A stretch of 64,000 nucleotides of DNA. Origin: Viscum album. Lineage: Eukaryota; Streptophyta; Magnoliopsida; Santalales; Viscaceae. The position numbers were made by a program, and so were the translations under genes. Shown in pieces: positions 10,951 to 24,625 of the stretch. Each line of letters opens with the position of its first letter. Within the stretch, counting starts at the first letter, position 1. The notes below the pieces were generated by a model. It did not search any database. It had not been told where the DNA came from and saw only the letters and a list, made by a program, of their open reading frames with translations. Location: positions 318,948,206-319,012,205 of the forward strand of contig OY728119.1 of NCBI GenBank assembly GCA_963277665.1, given 5' to 3'.

Positions 10951-12584
10951 TGTGTTTGGTTACATCTCATCTTAAGACCTCATAGCACAAGTATAATCTA
11001 TTTTGAGGTGAGAAATTTTAAAATCTTACGATTATGAATTGATTATAAATTCTTCAATTTTTTTATTTTTTGGGTTTGTGGTATGAACGAATTTGTTTCG
11101 GATTCAAAACCGTATTATATTAGTTTTAACACTCTAATGAATTGTTATAGACATATTTTAATGCTCAATATGAACCTTCTATATTTTAATTGGATTAGAA
11201 TACATCATATTCTGAAAACCCAATTTCAAGATGAGGTAGATAGTGTCAAACAGATGGTGCATGGTTTGTATGAACATCCATCCTAAATCATGCATCCTTT
11301 TTTAAAGGGGAATAATTATTTTCAAACCTGATACCCTTTATGATAAATTTGTAATGGTGGGGTATGTTTTTAGGGTTACCAACATGGTTAAAAAATGATT
11401 TTCCATTCTATGAAGCCAGACCGTGTGAGGTGTCTATCCTTTGGACAGGGATCCCCGCACGTGAAGCATACAGTTTTCCAAATAATGAAAAAACTATGAG
11501 GCACATTAAAGAGATAATAAGTGACATTTTAAATGAATTTATTATTTATTTTTATCCTACTTATCTTCTTCACTCACACATACAATAGTGGGGAGCTCTC
11601 TTTTGTGTCTCCACCACCTAGGATTTTCTCTCCCCCTTCTGTCTGAAATTCGATTCAAGATCTGTTTGTCTTTTTGGAAGTGCAGTATAATGGATTAAGG
11701 TACTATTTATTATATTCCATGATTATATATCCATAAAAATTGATATATTTATGGGATCTATTTTCCCTAATTTCTGTTGTTTACATAAAATCCGAATTTC
11801 TATTGTTTTGGCTCAAGTTAAATGTTGATATTTGACAAGAGGGAACCTACATGTATAGGGTTGGTGGTTCATATATATATTAATAATTCTCCTTGTGTTA
11901 TGGAGTATGTTATTAAATATTCATGTAGTGTGGAATGAGGGAATTCATTAAAAAATTAATGTTTTCCTTTAAAATTTTAAACTGATTTCTTAAGATGAAA
12001 ATGGATATTTCTATTCAATTTATATTTTCTATGTTGGGTGTGGGGATTTTTTCCAACATGGTTTGGTAGGATAGTTGTACGTTTTAATTTAATAAAATGT
12101 GACATGACAAAATGTCTACCATGGAAGCATGAAAAAAATGGATTGAGTTATAGAGGTGATGTTGATAATTGGGATTGAGATGACTAGGGAATTAACTGAG
12201 ATATATGGTATGAAATTTTACCATTAGATTGTGTTGATGAGGTATTCAGGATAAGGGAAATCCCCAAGTGACCTATGAAAATGTTTCCCATTAGACATGG
12301 GTGATGTGGTATTATGTGGAAATGAGGTTTATGTTTGTTATAGATTATGAAATTTTGGTTATTTTTACTCACCGTTTTTGGCCAACGCACCGTTGTAGTC
12401 ATTTTCAAAAAGTTAGGAATCATTTGAGGTGGTTTTTAGCTATCATTATGGCTTGAGGCCTTTTTTGATATTACAGATTATGGTATAGTGATGAAGATCT
12501 GTTATAAAGTTGGTTCTCACCGTAGTAATCTATACATTATGGTGATAAATAATCAGGCGATGGTCCTTTGGGTGATGGTGTTAA
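10951..12584 (+). mobile_element. Element B 3' LTR, left part
   Basis: It contains a pyrimidine-rich leader (about 11555-11640) and then an AAG|GTA splice-donor-like site near 11698, the same layout as the leader of element A's LTRs. The right part of this LTR resumes at 17296 after the inserted solo LTR. The left boundary is uncertain by several hundred bp. Confidence 0.4.
12580..12584. repeat. Target-site duplication GTTAA, left copy
   Basis: GTTAA precedes the left end of the minus-strand solo LTR and recurs at 17296-17300 immediately after its right end. Confidence 0.7.
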
Positions 12585-15500
12585 TATAATGTCCCACAAT
12601 TGATGTTCATGGACAGTACATTAATTATTCATAATACTTAATACATGAAACAAATAGACTCCCAAAGACCATATTAGTTTAGTGTATTTGAATACTTGGT
12701 ATATAATCTTCTAACACGGTGAAATATCTTCAACATCTCCCATAAATGTATTCCCCTTTTTTTCCTACCTAAAATGTTACTTTATATCCTAGGGAAAAGA
12801 AAACATAAAATGGATGAGATTAAATGATCAATAAGGGTAAATATTGAGAACATAAAACAACCCATAAATAGAAGAATGTAAAAACATGAACATAATGTTT
12901 AAATATCAAAATCATGATTCATGAAATAAATCATGGATGCATGTACGGGATATATCATAGAGGAACATTAAAAATGATAAAATAAAATTCAAATAAAACA
13001 TGGAATTGTGGAAAAAAATAAGCACATAATAAAATTTCCATAGTATCCTAGGAATTTCTTCCAAGACCATCATAGTAGACAAAGTCCTTTACTGAACTAG
13101 GATTACATGTCTTTCCAACCCTGTATTACTAAACCATATTTACTTGTAGTTCAATTCATGTTTGTCTCGTGAGGTATAAATCTTTACCCAATCCATTGAG
13201 GGGAGATATCCATCCCACCCATCTCATAATGAGATCATTATTACATGTTCCACAAAAACATTAATCATTCATCATACCATAACCCATGTAATAATATGGG
13301 TTTCTTAAAAATCATTCAATCATAGATTAATCCATATAATATAATGGGATTTCATAAAAATAATTCCATTATAATCAGAATCAAATAATGTAATAATAAG
13401 GATTGAAACATAACCTTATGTCATCTTAAATAGAAAATAATTTTGATAAAACTTTTGAGCTTAATTTATATGAAAAATATCCTTTCTTCTTTTAAAACGT
13501 TTTCTATAGGCAAAATGACATACAATTTTAAAATAATGTAATTTATTTGAAAATAAAAAAGAAATATTTTAGAGGAATATTCATTGAAATAAGGAATTAT
13601 AAAGACGTAAAAATACTTTCAGGTTGTATAAGTTAAAAAAACATTCTCATAGTACTTTTATCAGATAATTAAAAAAGTGACTCATATGGTAAATGAAAGA
13701 AGGATTCTTTCAAAACCATGTCCTAAAAGTAAAAATAGGTAAATATGAATTTAAACATATGTATAATTTTTTTATAAATTTTAATAATTTTGTTCTGTAA
13801 AACATGGGAATGAATGATAAATATACCCCAGTAAATAATTACGTATAAATAATATCGAATAAAAAATGAGATTGAAAAATTAACCCTAACCTTAGGTCTT
13901 ATATGCTTCATTAAATAAGGAAACTAATTTATTCCAAAATAATAATCATTTTTATGAAAAAATTTATGATAATTGTTTAATCTGTTTGTTAGTAACATTT
14001 CAATGTTATATGTTATTCCGGTATTAACTACTTTATGTTCTTAAACATTTTTTGTCCGATAAGTTCTTATTTTTATTTTTTGGTTATAGTCATATTATTT
14101 ACATCATGTTATTAGTATAATATATATCATATTTATTCATTCATTTAATTTATATAATCATGATTTAATGAAGATAATGTATAATTAATCACATCACACC
14201 GTGGAGATGGTAAGCCATACATAAGCTTGAAAGATGATATCATTCCAATAATTATAGAATGGTATTTTAGAAGAAGGTGTATAGTATCTAAGAATAACAT
14301 TAATTTTATATTAATAATTTATATTTATTAATTATTTCATTATACACATCCATTTAAGGTGGTGACGAAAAACAAATTACACCACGATGTGGAGACATTA
14401 AGTCGTATGTACACACACATGGTGAGTTCATTTTTCATAGGATGGGTAAAAGGTAGAATATGTCTATTTCATAATAATAATAAACTATCATTATATAATT
14501 TCTAAAAGTGTCGTTATTTTATAATGAAACAACTCATGAGGTGGAAGTATTAGAAGAATTATGTTTGAAAGAATTGGTAAATGATATTACCTCTTCTTCG
14601 ATGTGTCTCCCTAAATTATACTCTTTGAGCACTAGATATGGAATTTGATGAAAAAAACCTCTAGAACTTTTCAAGGGATGTTTATATGGAATCTTGCAAG
14701 AAGATTTTAGATCTTGAAGGCTCAAAAATTATGTTATATTTTGAGGGATGAAGTTCCCATTTATAATGGATGTGATGGGATCATTTGGAAACCTAAAATA
14801 TATTAATTTATAATATCTCAAACCCCACATAAAAACATAAAAACCTTCCCAATTTATAAGATGAGATGTAATAGGGTTATAATCACCTCAACCAATAAAT
14901 TTGTGACATGTTTTTAGGTACATTAAAACCTTTTTTTATTTAACAAATAATTATTCTATTCCATTTTAATTATAGTAACAAGTATTTCAATATTAAAAGG
15001 ATGAAATATTTACTTAGTTGATGTCAATTAGAAAATAGATAAATATTTTATAACATAATAATTGTTATATATTATTAATTTTTTATTATTATTTTTAAAT
15101 AAATTAATAAATCATTATTTTGAAAAAAATATCAATTATGTCAATTTTGACACTATTAATTTTAGGTATTTTTAAAAATATCAAGATAAGATGTTATCCT
15201 AAAACAACGTATTTAAATAATATCCCTCTGGGGTGATGTGAATCATGAAACATAATTTTAAAAAATAATTATCCCATATTTTATTTATTTTAATATTGTT
15301 AATAACATTTATTTGAAATTTTCCTTAATAAAATAATTATTACATCAATATCTAGTAATTATAAAATATACTTATATGATGATAAATCTAAAAATAAAAT
15401 AATATAATGAAGCCAAATTTACTATATTTCTTAAATGTATATTTAGAAGAATAAATCTACTTAAAATCCATCAATAAAAATTTTATACATATTTAAGTAT

Positions 15501-17295
15501 GAATTTGACAATTTTAACATTACATTAAAAATAATAATATAATTGTCATAATCATTTCCATATGGCTCTAAATAATCTATAACTCTACCATTGGATTAAT
15601 TATTTCAATATATACTCGACTAATAATATTTTTTATTGTTTTTCTCCATATAATGGTTATTTTCATTTCCATAAAAATTAGTTTATTGATTTTTCATCAA
15701 TTAAATAATTTATGCATCATCCATATATAAAACATTAAGAATTTTATTTCATTCCTAAAATTACAAATAAGATTCCAAATTAAATATAAAAATTTTAGAT
15801 TTTATATAATTATATATAGTATAAATTATCTTTTTATAAACTTATTTAAATAATGATATATTATTGAAAACATGAATATGACACCTCAAAATATTCATTA
15901 AATAAAATATTATAAAAACCATAATATCTCCCAAATGGACCGAAAACATCATAGAAAATTAATATCCATGAAAAATCTCTATTAAGTTACAAATTAAACA
16001 TTATATATGATGATACCAAACATTTTTCTACATGCGGATATATAATAGATATTAAAGACAAAGAAAATGGAATTTATGACTTTCTTTGATTTAAATAATA
16101 TTTATCTCATTTTCATGGACAAGTGTCCACTAAATGACATAAGTTAGATCCGAATGTGTTATGTGTCAAATTTAATTCATATAATATTTTGTTTTTCATT
16201 TTAAGTCATTTTATAGTAATTATAATTTTATTTTCAACCTAAATTCCATAAATTACCCTTTACCGCGGTAATAAAATTTACCATGGTTATTATTCATATT
16301 GGTTAAAACAAAAAATGGGAATTACATACAAAATTTAGAAATCCTGAATAAAACTTTTACATCAATTTTTGAAAATTCAATACACATATGTTTCAGAATA
16401 AAATTTAAAATAAAACCATTAAAATGTTAAGATTTTTTTTTTTGAGAAATGCTTTTTTTTAATGGAAAATATTTTTATAATAAATTCATCTGTAAAATCA
16501 CATAAAAAATGTTAAAAATGAACTAATTAATATTTAAAAAAATTCCAAAACCTAATTTTACTCTTTAAAAACATTAAAAATAAAAAATATCACTATTTTC
16601 AATATTCATCAAAAAATGTAACATTTCAAAAAAATACCAAAAATTCATCCAAATTAAATATTAATATTCCTAACTAAAATAATAAATTTGTTTTTTTAAA
16701 TTTTATATTAAAAATGTCAAAATCTATATTTAAAATGGGTGTGCCATCAAAAGGCCAAAAATTGACATTTTTCTGAAAAGTACTTCTTTTATTCGAAAAA
16801 TTGATTTTGTTCTTATGTCATGTTATAGAAAATATATAAGATGAATTGTAATGATATAGAAAATTTAAAATGTGGTTAATACAATTCATAATTTCTATTT
16901 ATATCCCATTAAATATTATTATTTTAATAATATATAGTTTTTTAGTGAAACAGGGTATAGCATACAACGCAAGATATTGAGGAAGGTCACTCTTTCATGT
17001 ATTATAAGACACGTGAGTGTTGTGTTTAGTGAAAGATTCTATTGGTGTTGCTTATAACATAATCTGAACATAGTTCCATTATTAATTGAACAAAATATAT
17101 ACTCAGTGTTACATGAAATGAATTTTATCTAAAGAACATGAGATTCTGTGTAACACGAGGCATGTATAGTGTTGTTAATATTGCAAGATAATATAGTGTT
17201 GTGTATAGAAAAATCTAATCTTAGTGTAGAATACAACATAAGACATCAATGAAATTAAAAAATAAAATTATCTCATAAAATATCGGGGTGTTACA
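12585..17295 (-). mobile_element. Solo LTR of the element A family, 4.7 kb
   Basis: Read on the minus strand it starts at 17295 with TGTAACACCCCGATA, the usual Tekay/Del LTR start, and ends at 12585 with GGGACATTATA. Shared landmarks with the element A LTRs include TTATAAATGGGAAC (promoter TATA region, here near 14760), AGAGGTAAT(A/T)..TTTACCAA (near 14590), the core GTATGTACGACTTA plus TCTCCAC (about 14371-14412 and 14191-14223, 188 bp apart), and CGAGACAAAC (near 13170). No internal region or second LTR lies on either side; GTTAA flanks both ends. This is the product expected from LTR-LTR recombination. It was inserted into element B's 3' LTR. Confidence 0.75.
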
Positions 17296-17300
17296 GTTAA
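17296..17300. repeat. Target-site duplication GTTAA, right copy
   Basis: Matches 12580-12584; it directly follows the TGTTACA right end of the solo LTR. Confidence 0.7.
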
Positions 17301-18404
17301 GTGAATTAGTTAGGGGTCCAGGATCACCATTATATTTGAGGATAGTGAACTAGTATTATTAAATGATGTATATAACTATAACTCGATAAATCGAGTTATT
17401 GAATCAAAAATCATTTACAATTTATGGGAGGATGGATATCAATGTACCTCATAATAGAGGGTTGTTGATATCAAAATGGCTATTCGAATGGAGTTTCAAG
17501 TTTCGTAGGATCATTAGATGGTCTTACCAATATGATTATAATACATTATCAAAATTTGATTCAAGTGGAATTAGATGTAACGGGGAGTTGGGTAGTAGGA
17601 TTGTGGGTAGAACATGAGGTTTCACCACATATGATATTATTCAGGGAATTACTAGGAATATAGCTATGGGTTCTAACTAGTGAAATATAGATTTGATGAA
17701 ATTTATTTTAGTCCAAATAAATATTTCCAGGCACATGTTCCGAGAAATAATACAGATGGATGGAGTAAGAAAACACTTTTTTTTGGAAATAGAGAACAAG
17801 GTAAACTGATTAACTATTAAATGTTTTTTTAATTTGCATTTTAAATATTATTTGCATACACGTTATACTTATGGATATTAGAGAGTCAAAAAAAATTCGT
17901 GCCCAAAAATGTTCATATTCACACCCTATACGGGGCCTTCTGGACACCTATAGACTTTATCATATTATGATCAGGTTATGGATCAGAATTGGGAGATGGA
18001 CTTTATTAATCATAGATGTGCTGATTCAGCATGGGATAGATGGAAGTTGACCAGGATGACCCTCTTCATTGAGATATAACTATTTTGGGGTTTTTAAATA
18101 TGTACCTATATGGTTGGACACATTAAAACCTTTTTATTACTTTTTTATGACCTTAAATAATTCTATTTATGGTATTATTCCTTTGGGATTATTTATATTA
18201 AAACTCCTTTTTATTATAAAGCCATTTATTTTAATTTCTTATTATTATACTATGAACTTTATTCCACTATGTTATATACATATGGACCATTATTAATATC
18301 ACCACCATAAATTATATTATCCCCCACAATCACCTAATCAGACCCTCATTGTTAGTCAAATGCATTTGGAATATGAAGAGGCACACCTATGGGATAGTGG
18401 CCAA
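17296..18404 (+). mobile_element. Element B 3' LTR, right part
   Basis: The last 190 bp (about 18215-18404) match the truncated 5' LTR at 7935-8140. The preceding 900 bp have no partner in the window because the 5' copy is truncated. Short open frames (17399-17617, 18069-18296) have no recognised domain and are treated as chance. Confidence 0.5.
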
Positions 18405-21400
18405 CCTGATCGCAATACTAATAAAGTATAAATTTGGGTCAGGATGCTACACCTACTAAGGAAACAAATCATAGTATGCCACATTACTCAATAAATCACC
18501 CATACTAGAAACATATATTAAAGAAATAAAAACACAAAAATCAATCACTTCTAATGATTTTGTTTATACGAAGTACGTGTTTCCATAAAATTATCATCAC
18601 ACAGTTTCATGTTTTTCAATCATCCATTTTTTAAAATATTACTTTTTTTATTTTAATATGTGATGTGATTTAGTAATATAATAATTATTAAATCATAAAA
18701 ATAACTACGAGTAACTACATAAAAACAATCACTTCACAATGAATTTAGAAAACCAACTAGCTATTCCATGGAAAAAATGTATTAGTGAAATAATTCTAGT
18801 TAACTTCTGTTTTTTTATAATTCACGTCTTATTAAAAATTATTTTCTAAAAAACACATCAATACTCTATATCATTTAATCATTAAGCACGTTCTCACAAA
18901 TGAAATTATATTTATTTTAGTTATATTTCTGGTAATTCATCATCAATTAAATAATAATTGAATATCTTCATAGAATGAGTTCCCAAGAACTATTTTTCAA
19001 ATGATTATGAAATATTCCTTAAAATATTTTACCATAAAAGTCACATTTCTTGTCACAAAGTAATACATTATATCTTTTACTTCCATACATCATCCAAGAA
19101 ATACATAAAAATAATTATTTAATTAATCATTTCAATACCCATGAATCGTGATTTTTGATTTCAAAAGGAAATTACACATGAATTTTTTCTATAAATTACA
19201 ATGACAATACTCATATTCAATGTTTATTGATCACTTTACAACCAATAAAAAATGGTTACTTATTGAAAATGTGATGGCATGTTTTCTATTAATATTTTTA
19301 TTCAATATGTTGAACACCCAAAATACCTAAACAATTCTATAATGAGGCTCCCAAAAAAGACCATAGAAACATAATTCTATCTTAAACATGATTATTGAAA
19401 TTTAAAAAAAATAACCTTTAGAAATTCTTATTTATATTTTAAATATTATACGAGGAATGGAATCATTAATGGGAAGGTCGAAAAAGGGTGAAAACATATA
19501 TAGGTACTAAATCAATACTATGAATGGATCAAAAAAATTATTTCAGTCTATTAAGATATAATATATTAGTGATAAACATATTTTATAAGGGTTATCATGT
19601 TTATGAATTTCATAAAAAATATCATTCAAAATATAATTTACATACATGTGTAAATATCATTGAATCGTGTTAATATGTTCTACACTCTAATAACGATGGA
19701 AATATATTTAAAGTAAAATAGGTTGTAAAAATTATGGTGAAAACACATCCATGTTTCAAAGAGCCCCTAGTAAAATTATATATTCCAGCTTATTTCTATT
19801 TTACTCATCCTTTTAAGGATATATAAAGAATTTAATAATTTAAAGGAAATTAATCAACAACTACAGCTTGATAGAATAATCATAAAAACACACATAAGAT
19901 CCAAAATGTACATTATAATACATTAAATGAAAATGATGCATGTAATTACCTATTATTACTATAATTCAATAGTTACACATCACATAAAAATTTCAATATT
20001 CTTTATCCGGTCTATTTTTTTATACATCACTTATAATTATCGAGTTCCAATACTGCCCTAAAAATCCCATGCAATCATCGCCTATGCCTACTCCAATATC
20101 CAATAAACCACTCAACTATAAAATATTGTCCAACTTGTTCATAAACCCACCCCCACCAATGGTACCACTTATGGGGAAAAATGAATAGATGGAGTGATTT
20201 GCTCTAATAATATATAGGTTACTGACTATCATTGAGAGTAGAAGACATATAATGGGAGTTATTTCCCTCAATATAAAATATATAGAAAAATAATACAGGA
20301 GATCCATTAATCAAAACTAATGATTTTCTATTCCATAATAAAATTTACATAATTTAAATGATATTAAAGTTTAATTATTACAATATTCTATAATAATATA
20401 TACATGTGGGGTACTAAAGTCCAAACCAACTATGAACTCCAAATAATATTCTTGAAAATTTTAAAAAAATTCTAAAAAATCTCCCTTTAACTTTTCATTT
20501 TAGATGTATTTAATTTTTTACATTATCACATTTAAATTTAAAAATTCCCCCCCTTTAAATTAACATCATTATTCATAACAAACATCAATAAGTTTTGTTG
20601 GAAAACCATCTTAACAACATAAAAACATTAAAACAATCCTCATCTTATATATTACAATAAATTAATTATTCTTTAATATCTTTATGGAGTTATTTTTTAC
20701 ATGGTTGAAAATATTTCTAGTTATTTCAACAATTTGGATCCATATATAACACATTGAACTAACATTGGAATTACAACCAATTTTGTAAAAAAAGATATGT
20801 AAATAATTGATTTTTAGGGTGCCAAAGATTGTTTCACCGATAATATTAGAACAATAGTTACCTAAAAAACTCCACAAGTATCAATTTTATATTATTAAAT
20901 ACAAAGAAAATGTACATGAATCTTCTTGTACAGAATTATAATTTCACCAAAATATTATATTATTTCCCTATAAATTAAAAAAAAAATTAATATATGTTTT
21001 ATATAAGTCTTCTAGCTACCTATAAAATAAGAGCACCCATTCAGAATTATAAAACAATATTCTAGAAAATCAAGGCTATATAAAAGTATAGAATCATAAT
21101 AGGTTTAATTAAGAATATTTTTCTAAAATATCTAAGATAATTCTACAAATATCTTAATTCAAGAATCCCTTAGACTTCAAAATAAGAGAACTGAACCCTA
21201 GCATCAACGAAGTCCAATGAAATTTCCTCAGTCCTAAAATCTGACACCCATTCCTAAAGAATCAATAATGATCCTTATAACCCCCTCACTAACTTTGGTT
21301 CGATCAACTAAACAAAAAATAGAATATCGAGGAGATGATTGTGGAAATAATTTTTAAATCAAGGGAGAAATCACTTACTATAAATCAATATTATAAATAT

Positions 21401-22037
21401 TTATAAGGGATAATGGAATTCCCCTATGAGAGGCCCTGGAATCATACTTTTCTCAAGGGAAGGAAACAAGGTTAAAATATGATTATACTTTGATCATTAC
21501 TGATAAATAAAATTGATCAATCATTTTACCTAATAGATAGGTAATTAAAATGTTCATAATGGACTTAGTGAAATGAGATATAAAATTTTAGAATTCAAAA
21601 TCTAATGAATCCACCTATTCACTAAGCGATCATTTCATCTTTTTAATAGAAGATGTAATGCTAGAAGAGGCACCCTAATGAAATAAAAGGATATCAATCA
21701 GTTATTTAGATCCCCATTAAAATATTATACAGTCTGATATAAATCATTAGAAATTCTGTCAATGTTTCACCTCCCCACATCCAAGAACATAACATTGTGA
21801 GACCTAGCTGGTTGGTTTTAAACTCACCTACTCATTTGGCCTCCACTGAACTTTGCCACCAACAATTAAACACCTATTCCATATCATATTTATTGTTTGA
21901 AACATGTGAAACTACAATACTTCACATACCACCATGTGTAACACCATTGTTAGGCAAGTCATAGCCCTCAATTTTTATATGTACTTTCCAAACATGAAAT
22001 TTCTCATGTCGCTGACCATAAATAAGCATTGTATCCA
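18405..22037. other. Unassigned A+T-rich DNA
   Basis: No motif, repeat or gene could be supported on either strand over 3.6 kb. Short open frames at 20116-20307 and 20662-20877 (minus) are within chance expectation. It may be an older LTR or intergenic filler. Confidence 0.3.
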
Positions 22038-22042
22038 CCTAT
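22038..22042. repeat. Target-site duplication CCTAT, left copy (element A)
   Basis: CCTAT (or CCTATA) lies just outside the 5' LTR start and recurs at 33026-33030 just outside the 3' LTR end. Confidence 0.6.
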
Positions 22043-23825
22043 AATATGACACCCCAAAATTACATGGTATGATTCTTTTTAAATTAAATCTCTTTGATAT
22101 CTTACTTTTTATATAATACCATGTTTAAACGAACAATGATATACTATAAAATATCACTATATAAACACAGTTGTTATAACCTAACTGTTACATAGGAGGG
22201 AATGGATAGTTTTAAGAAAAATATAAAAATTATATATTATATAATAAATAAAATGGTTTTTAATTAAACAAAATTATTTTAAAGGTTAAATATAATAATT
22301 ATTCAAATTTTATGCTTTGAAAGACTATTTTTTCAAAAAACAGTTTAACCTCCTTTTAATGGTAAACCTATATTAAATTTAGTTTTTATGAATTTTAAAT
22401 AAATTATTTGGTAAAATAAAATTCTACTTTAATATCATAAATAATAAATTTCCTTGATAGAACTTTTTGGTATTTTTTTGATAAGTTTTATGTTTTGATG
22501 AATATTGAAAATACTAAAATTTAATTGAACCTTTTTTCCTTGAAATAATTTATAATGTTAAATTATATTATAGATTTTAATTAAAGAATAATTATATCTT
22601 GTTTTTATCATTTAATGAAATTTATGTAATTTGGATAAATTTCACATTAAAAATGGATATAAAAACATAATGAACATTTGATCATTTCTTTAAAACACGC
22701 TTTATCGCTATGATCATGGGATTTGCGTTAAACATAATTTATCCACGTTAGTAAATTGAATTTTGAAAAATAGATATAAATGGTTTTAATCATTAATATA
22801 TTTAATTTATAATAATATCAACTAATGTTCTTTATGTTATGAATAATATTTTTAGTAATGTTTTATTTATCATGATTATGGGTAAATCAGGTCATTAAAT
22901 GTAAAAATAATCTTATAAAATTACAAATTTATACTAAAATATGTCCTAATTTCATGGGATATTTGATTTTAGACCAAAATAAATATTATTCAAAAATTTT
23001 TATCTATTTAATCCACTTGGTTATGAATATAAAATTTATAAAATTTTATTTTTATGATAAGCTAAATATGTCATCCTCAGGTTTCTGAATAAGTACTACA
23101 TTTTTAATACATGTTTATCAAGATGATAAATTCAAATATAAATTTTAATATATAATATAATAATTTTATAATAATAATGATAGTTTACTTTTAATTTTAA
23201 TATAATAAATAGTTGAATGAAATGTTTTCATAATAATCATGTAGTAATTCTTTAATTAAAGTAAATCTCTAATAAATGATATTAAAAATATTAAAAAAAA
23301 TATATTTTAACATATTTAATGACATCCAAGAATTTTATAGATAACTAGGTTATGTTTCTGATATATTATAAATTTTTTCAAAGTTATCATGTTGTCAGGA
23401 TATTTTTAAAAAGAAAAATATTAAATAGTTTCAAAATTTAGAAATATGATTATGTAAAATAAAAAATATTTTATTAAATGATATTAAATTTATAAAAATA
23501 GAAAAACTCATCCAACTAACTAAAATAATGATCAATATGTCATCAATGATCCATTTGGGTTTCTTTTTACAATTGATAATAAATATATTAATCTTAAATT
23601 GTAAAAATCCATGTTATCACGGTAATTGTTAAAGGGTTTTACTAATGGTTAAAGTCAAATTATATGGTTAATATTGTGACAAAAAATTGTCTAAAAATCA
23701 TTTTTTTAATATTATTTCGACCCAAAAAAATTATATTCTAAATAAATCACTTGTGGTGTAGTTTAAATTTAAAATCAATTTATATTAATTAAATATTTTG
23801 TGATTTTTCTAAAGTGCGCATCCCC

Positions 23826-23840
23826 TCTCTTATAAAAGGG
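23826..23840 (+). promoter_or_regulatory. TATA box of element A 5' LTR
   Basis: TTATAAAAGGGAACC is conserved as TTATAAATGGGAACC in the 3' LTR (about 30693) and in the solo LTR, and is followed by a C/T-rich leader. It should mark the U3/R start, leaving a U3 of about 1.8 kb and an R-U5 of about 2.4 kb. Confidence 0.6.
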
Positions 23841-24184
23841 AACCTCCTCTATCACTTACATACACCACATTTAGCCTTGTTAATGGAAAAAACTACACAT
23901 TCCTCCTCCCAAAATTCTTATACAATTTCTGGTGGTCCTGGTCTTCTAAACATACCACCTCTAGTGTCTCTTAGGGGAGATCCAAATGTTGTCTATCAAA
24001 TAAGAGGTAATTGTTTTACCAACACATTCAGGTTATTTTTTTTATCTACTTAATCTTCCTATTTAGTATCGATAATAAATTATTAAATAATGTATCCAAT
24101 ATATTATGATATGTTATTATGATTATGGTATAACTATATTACTCTTTTTGTCAATCCTATAGGAAACAATATCACCATGAATGT

Positions 24185-24495
24185 GTATGTACGACTTATC
24201 ATCTCCACATCACAGTGTAATCTTTTTTTCATTATTACATTATTTGTATTGGTATAATTATGGATATAATGTATATAAATAATAAATATGACATAAAATG
24301 TACAATTTATAATTAATATACTATAAACGTTTTTACCCTTTTACCATTAATTGAAAGATATCATAGATCGTGTGTATGTATGACCAACCATCTTCACAAT
24401 GCGATGATATTTATCATCTGTGTTAACCATTTAAAAATGTTAAAAAAAATTATATAATTAATAAATATGAAATATATGAAATAATAATCCTAATG

Positions 24496-24535
<40 letters not shown>

Positions 24536-24625
24536 TTCACTTACATTCTTCCATACATTTTGATAAGAAAAAGGAAAAATGTTCATCTGTATGTACAACT
24601 CACTATCTCCATGAATGCTATATAA
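24185..24625 (+). repeat. Three subrepeats inside U5 of the 5' LTR
   Basis: A core reading GTATGTACGACTTATCATCT plus CCAC starts at 24185; diverged copies start at 24373 and 24589. Each core is followed by a TAAT- and TATA-rich tail. The 188-bp step between the first two recurs in the 3' LTR and in the solo LTR. Confidence 0.65.

Noticed and set aside
12579..12584. Alternative left end of the solo LTR starting with TG at 12579
   Set aside because: It would give a canonical terminus but no target duplication; the GTTAA model matches both flanks.
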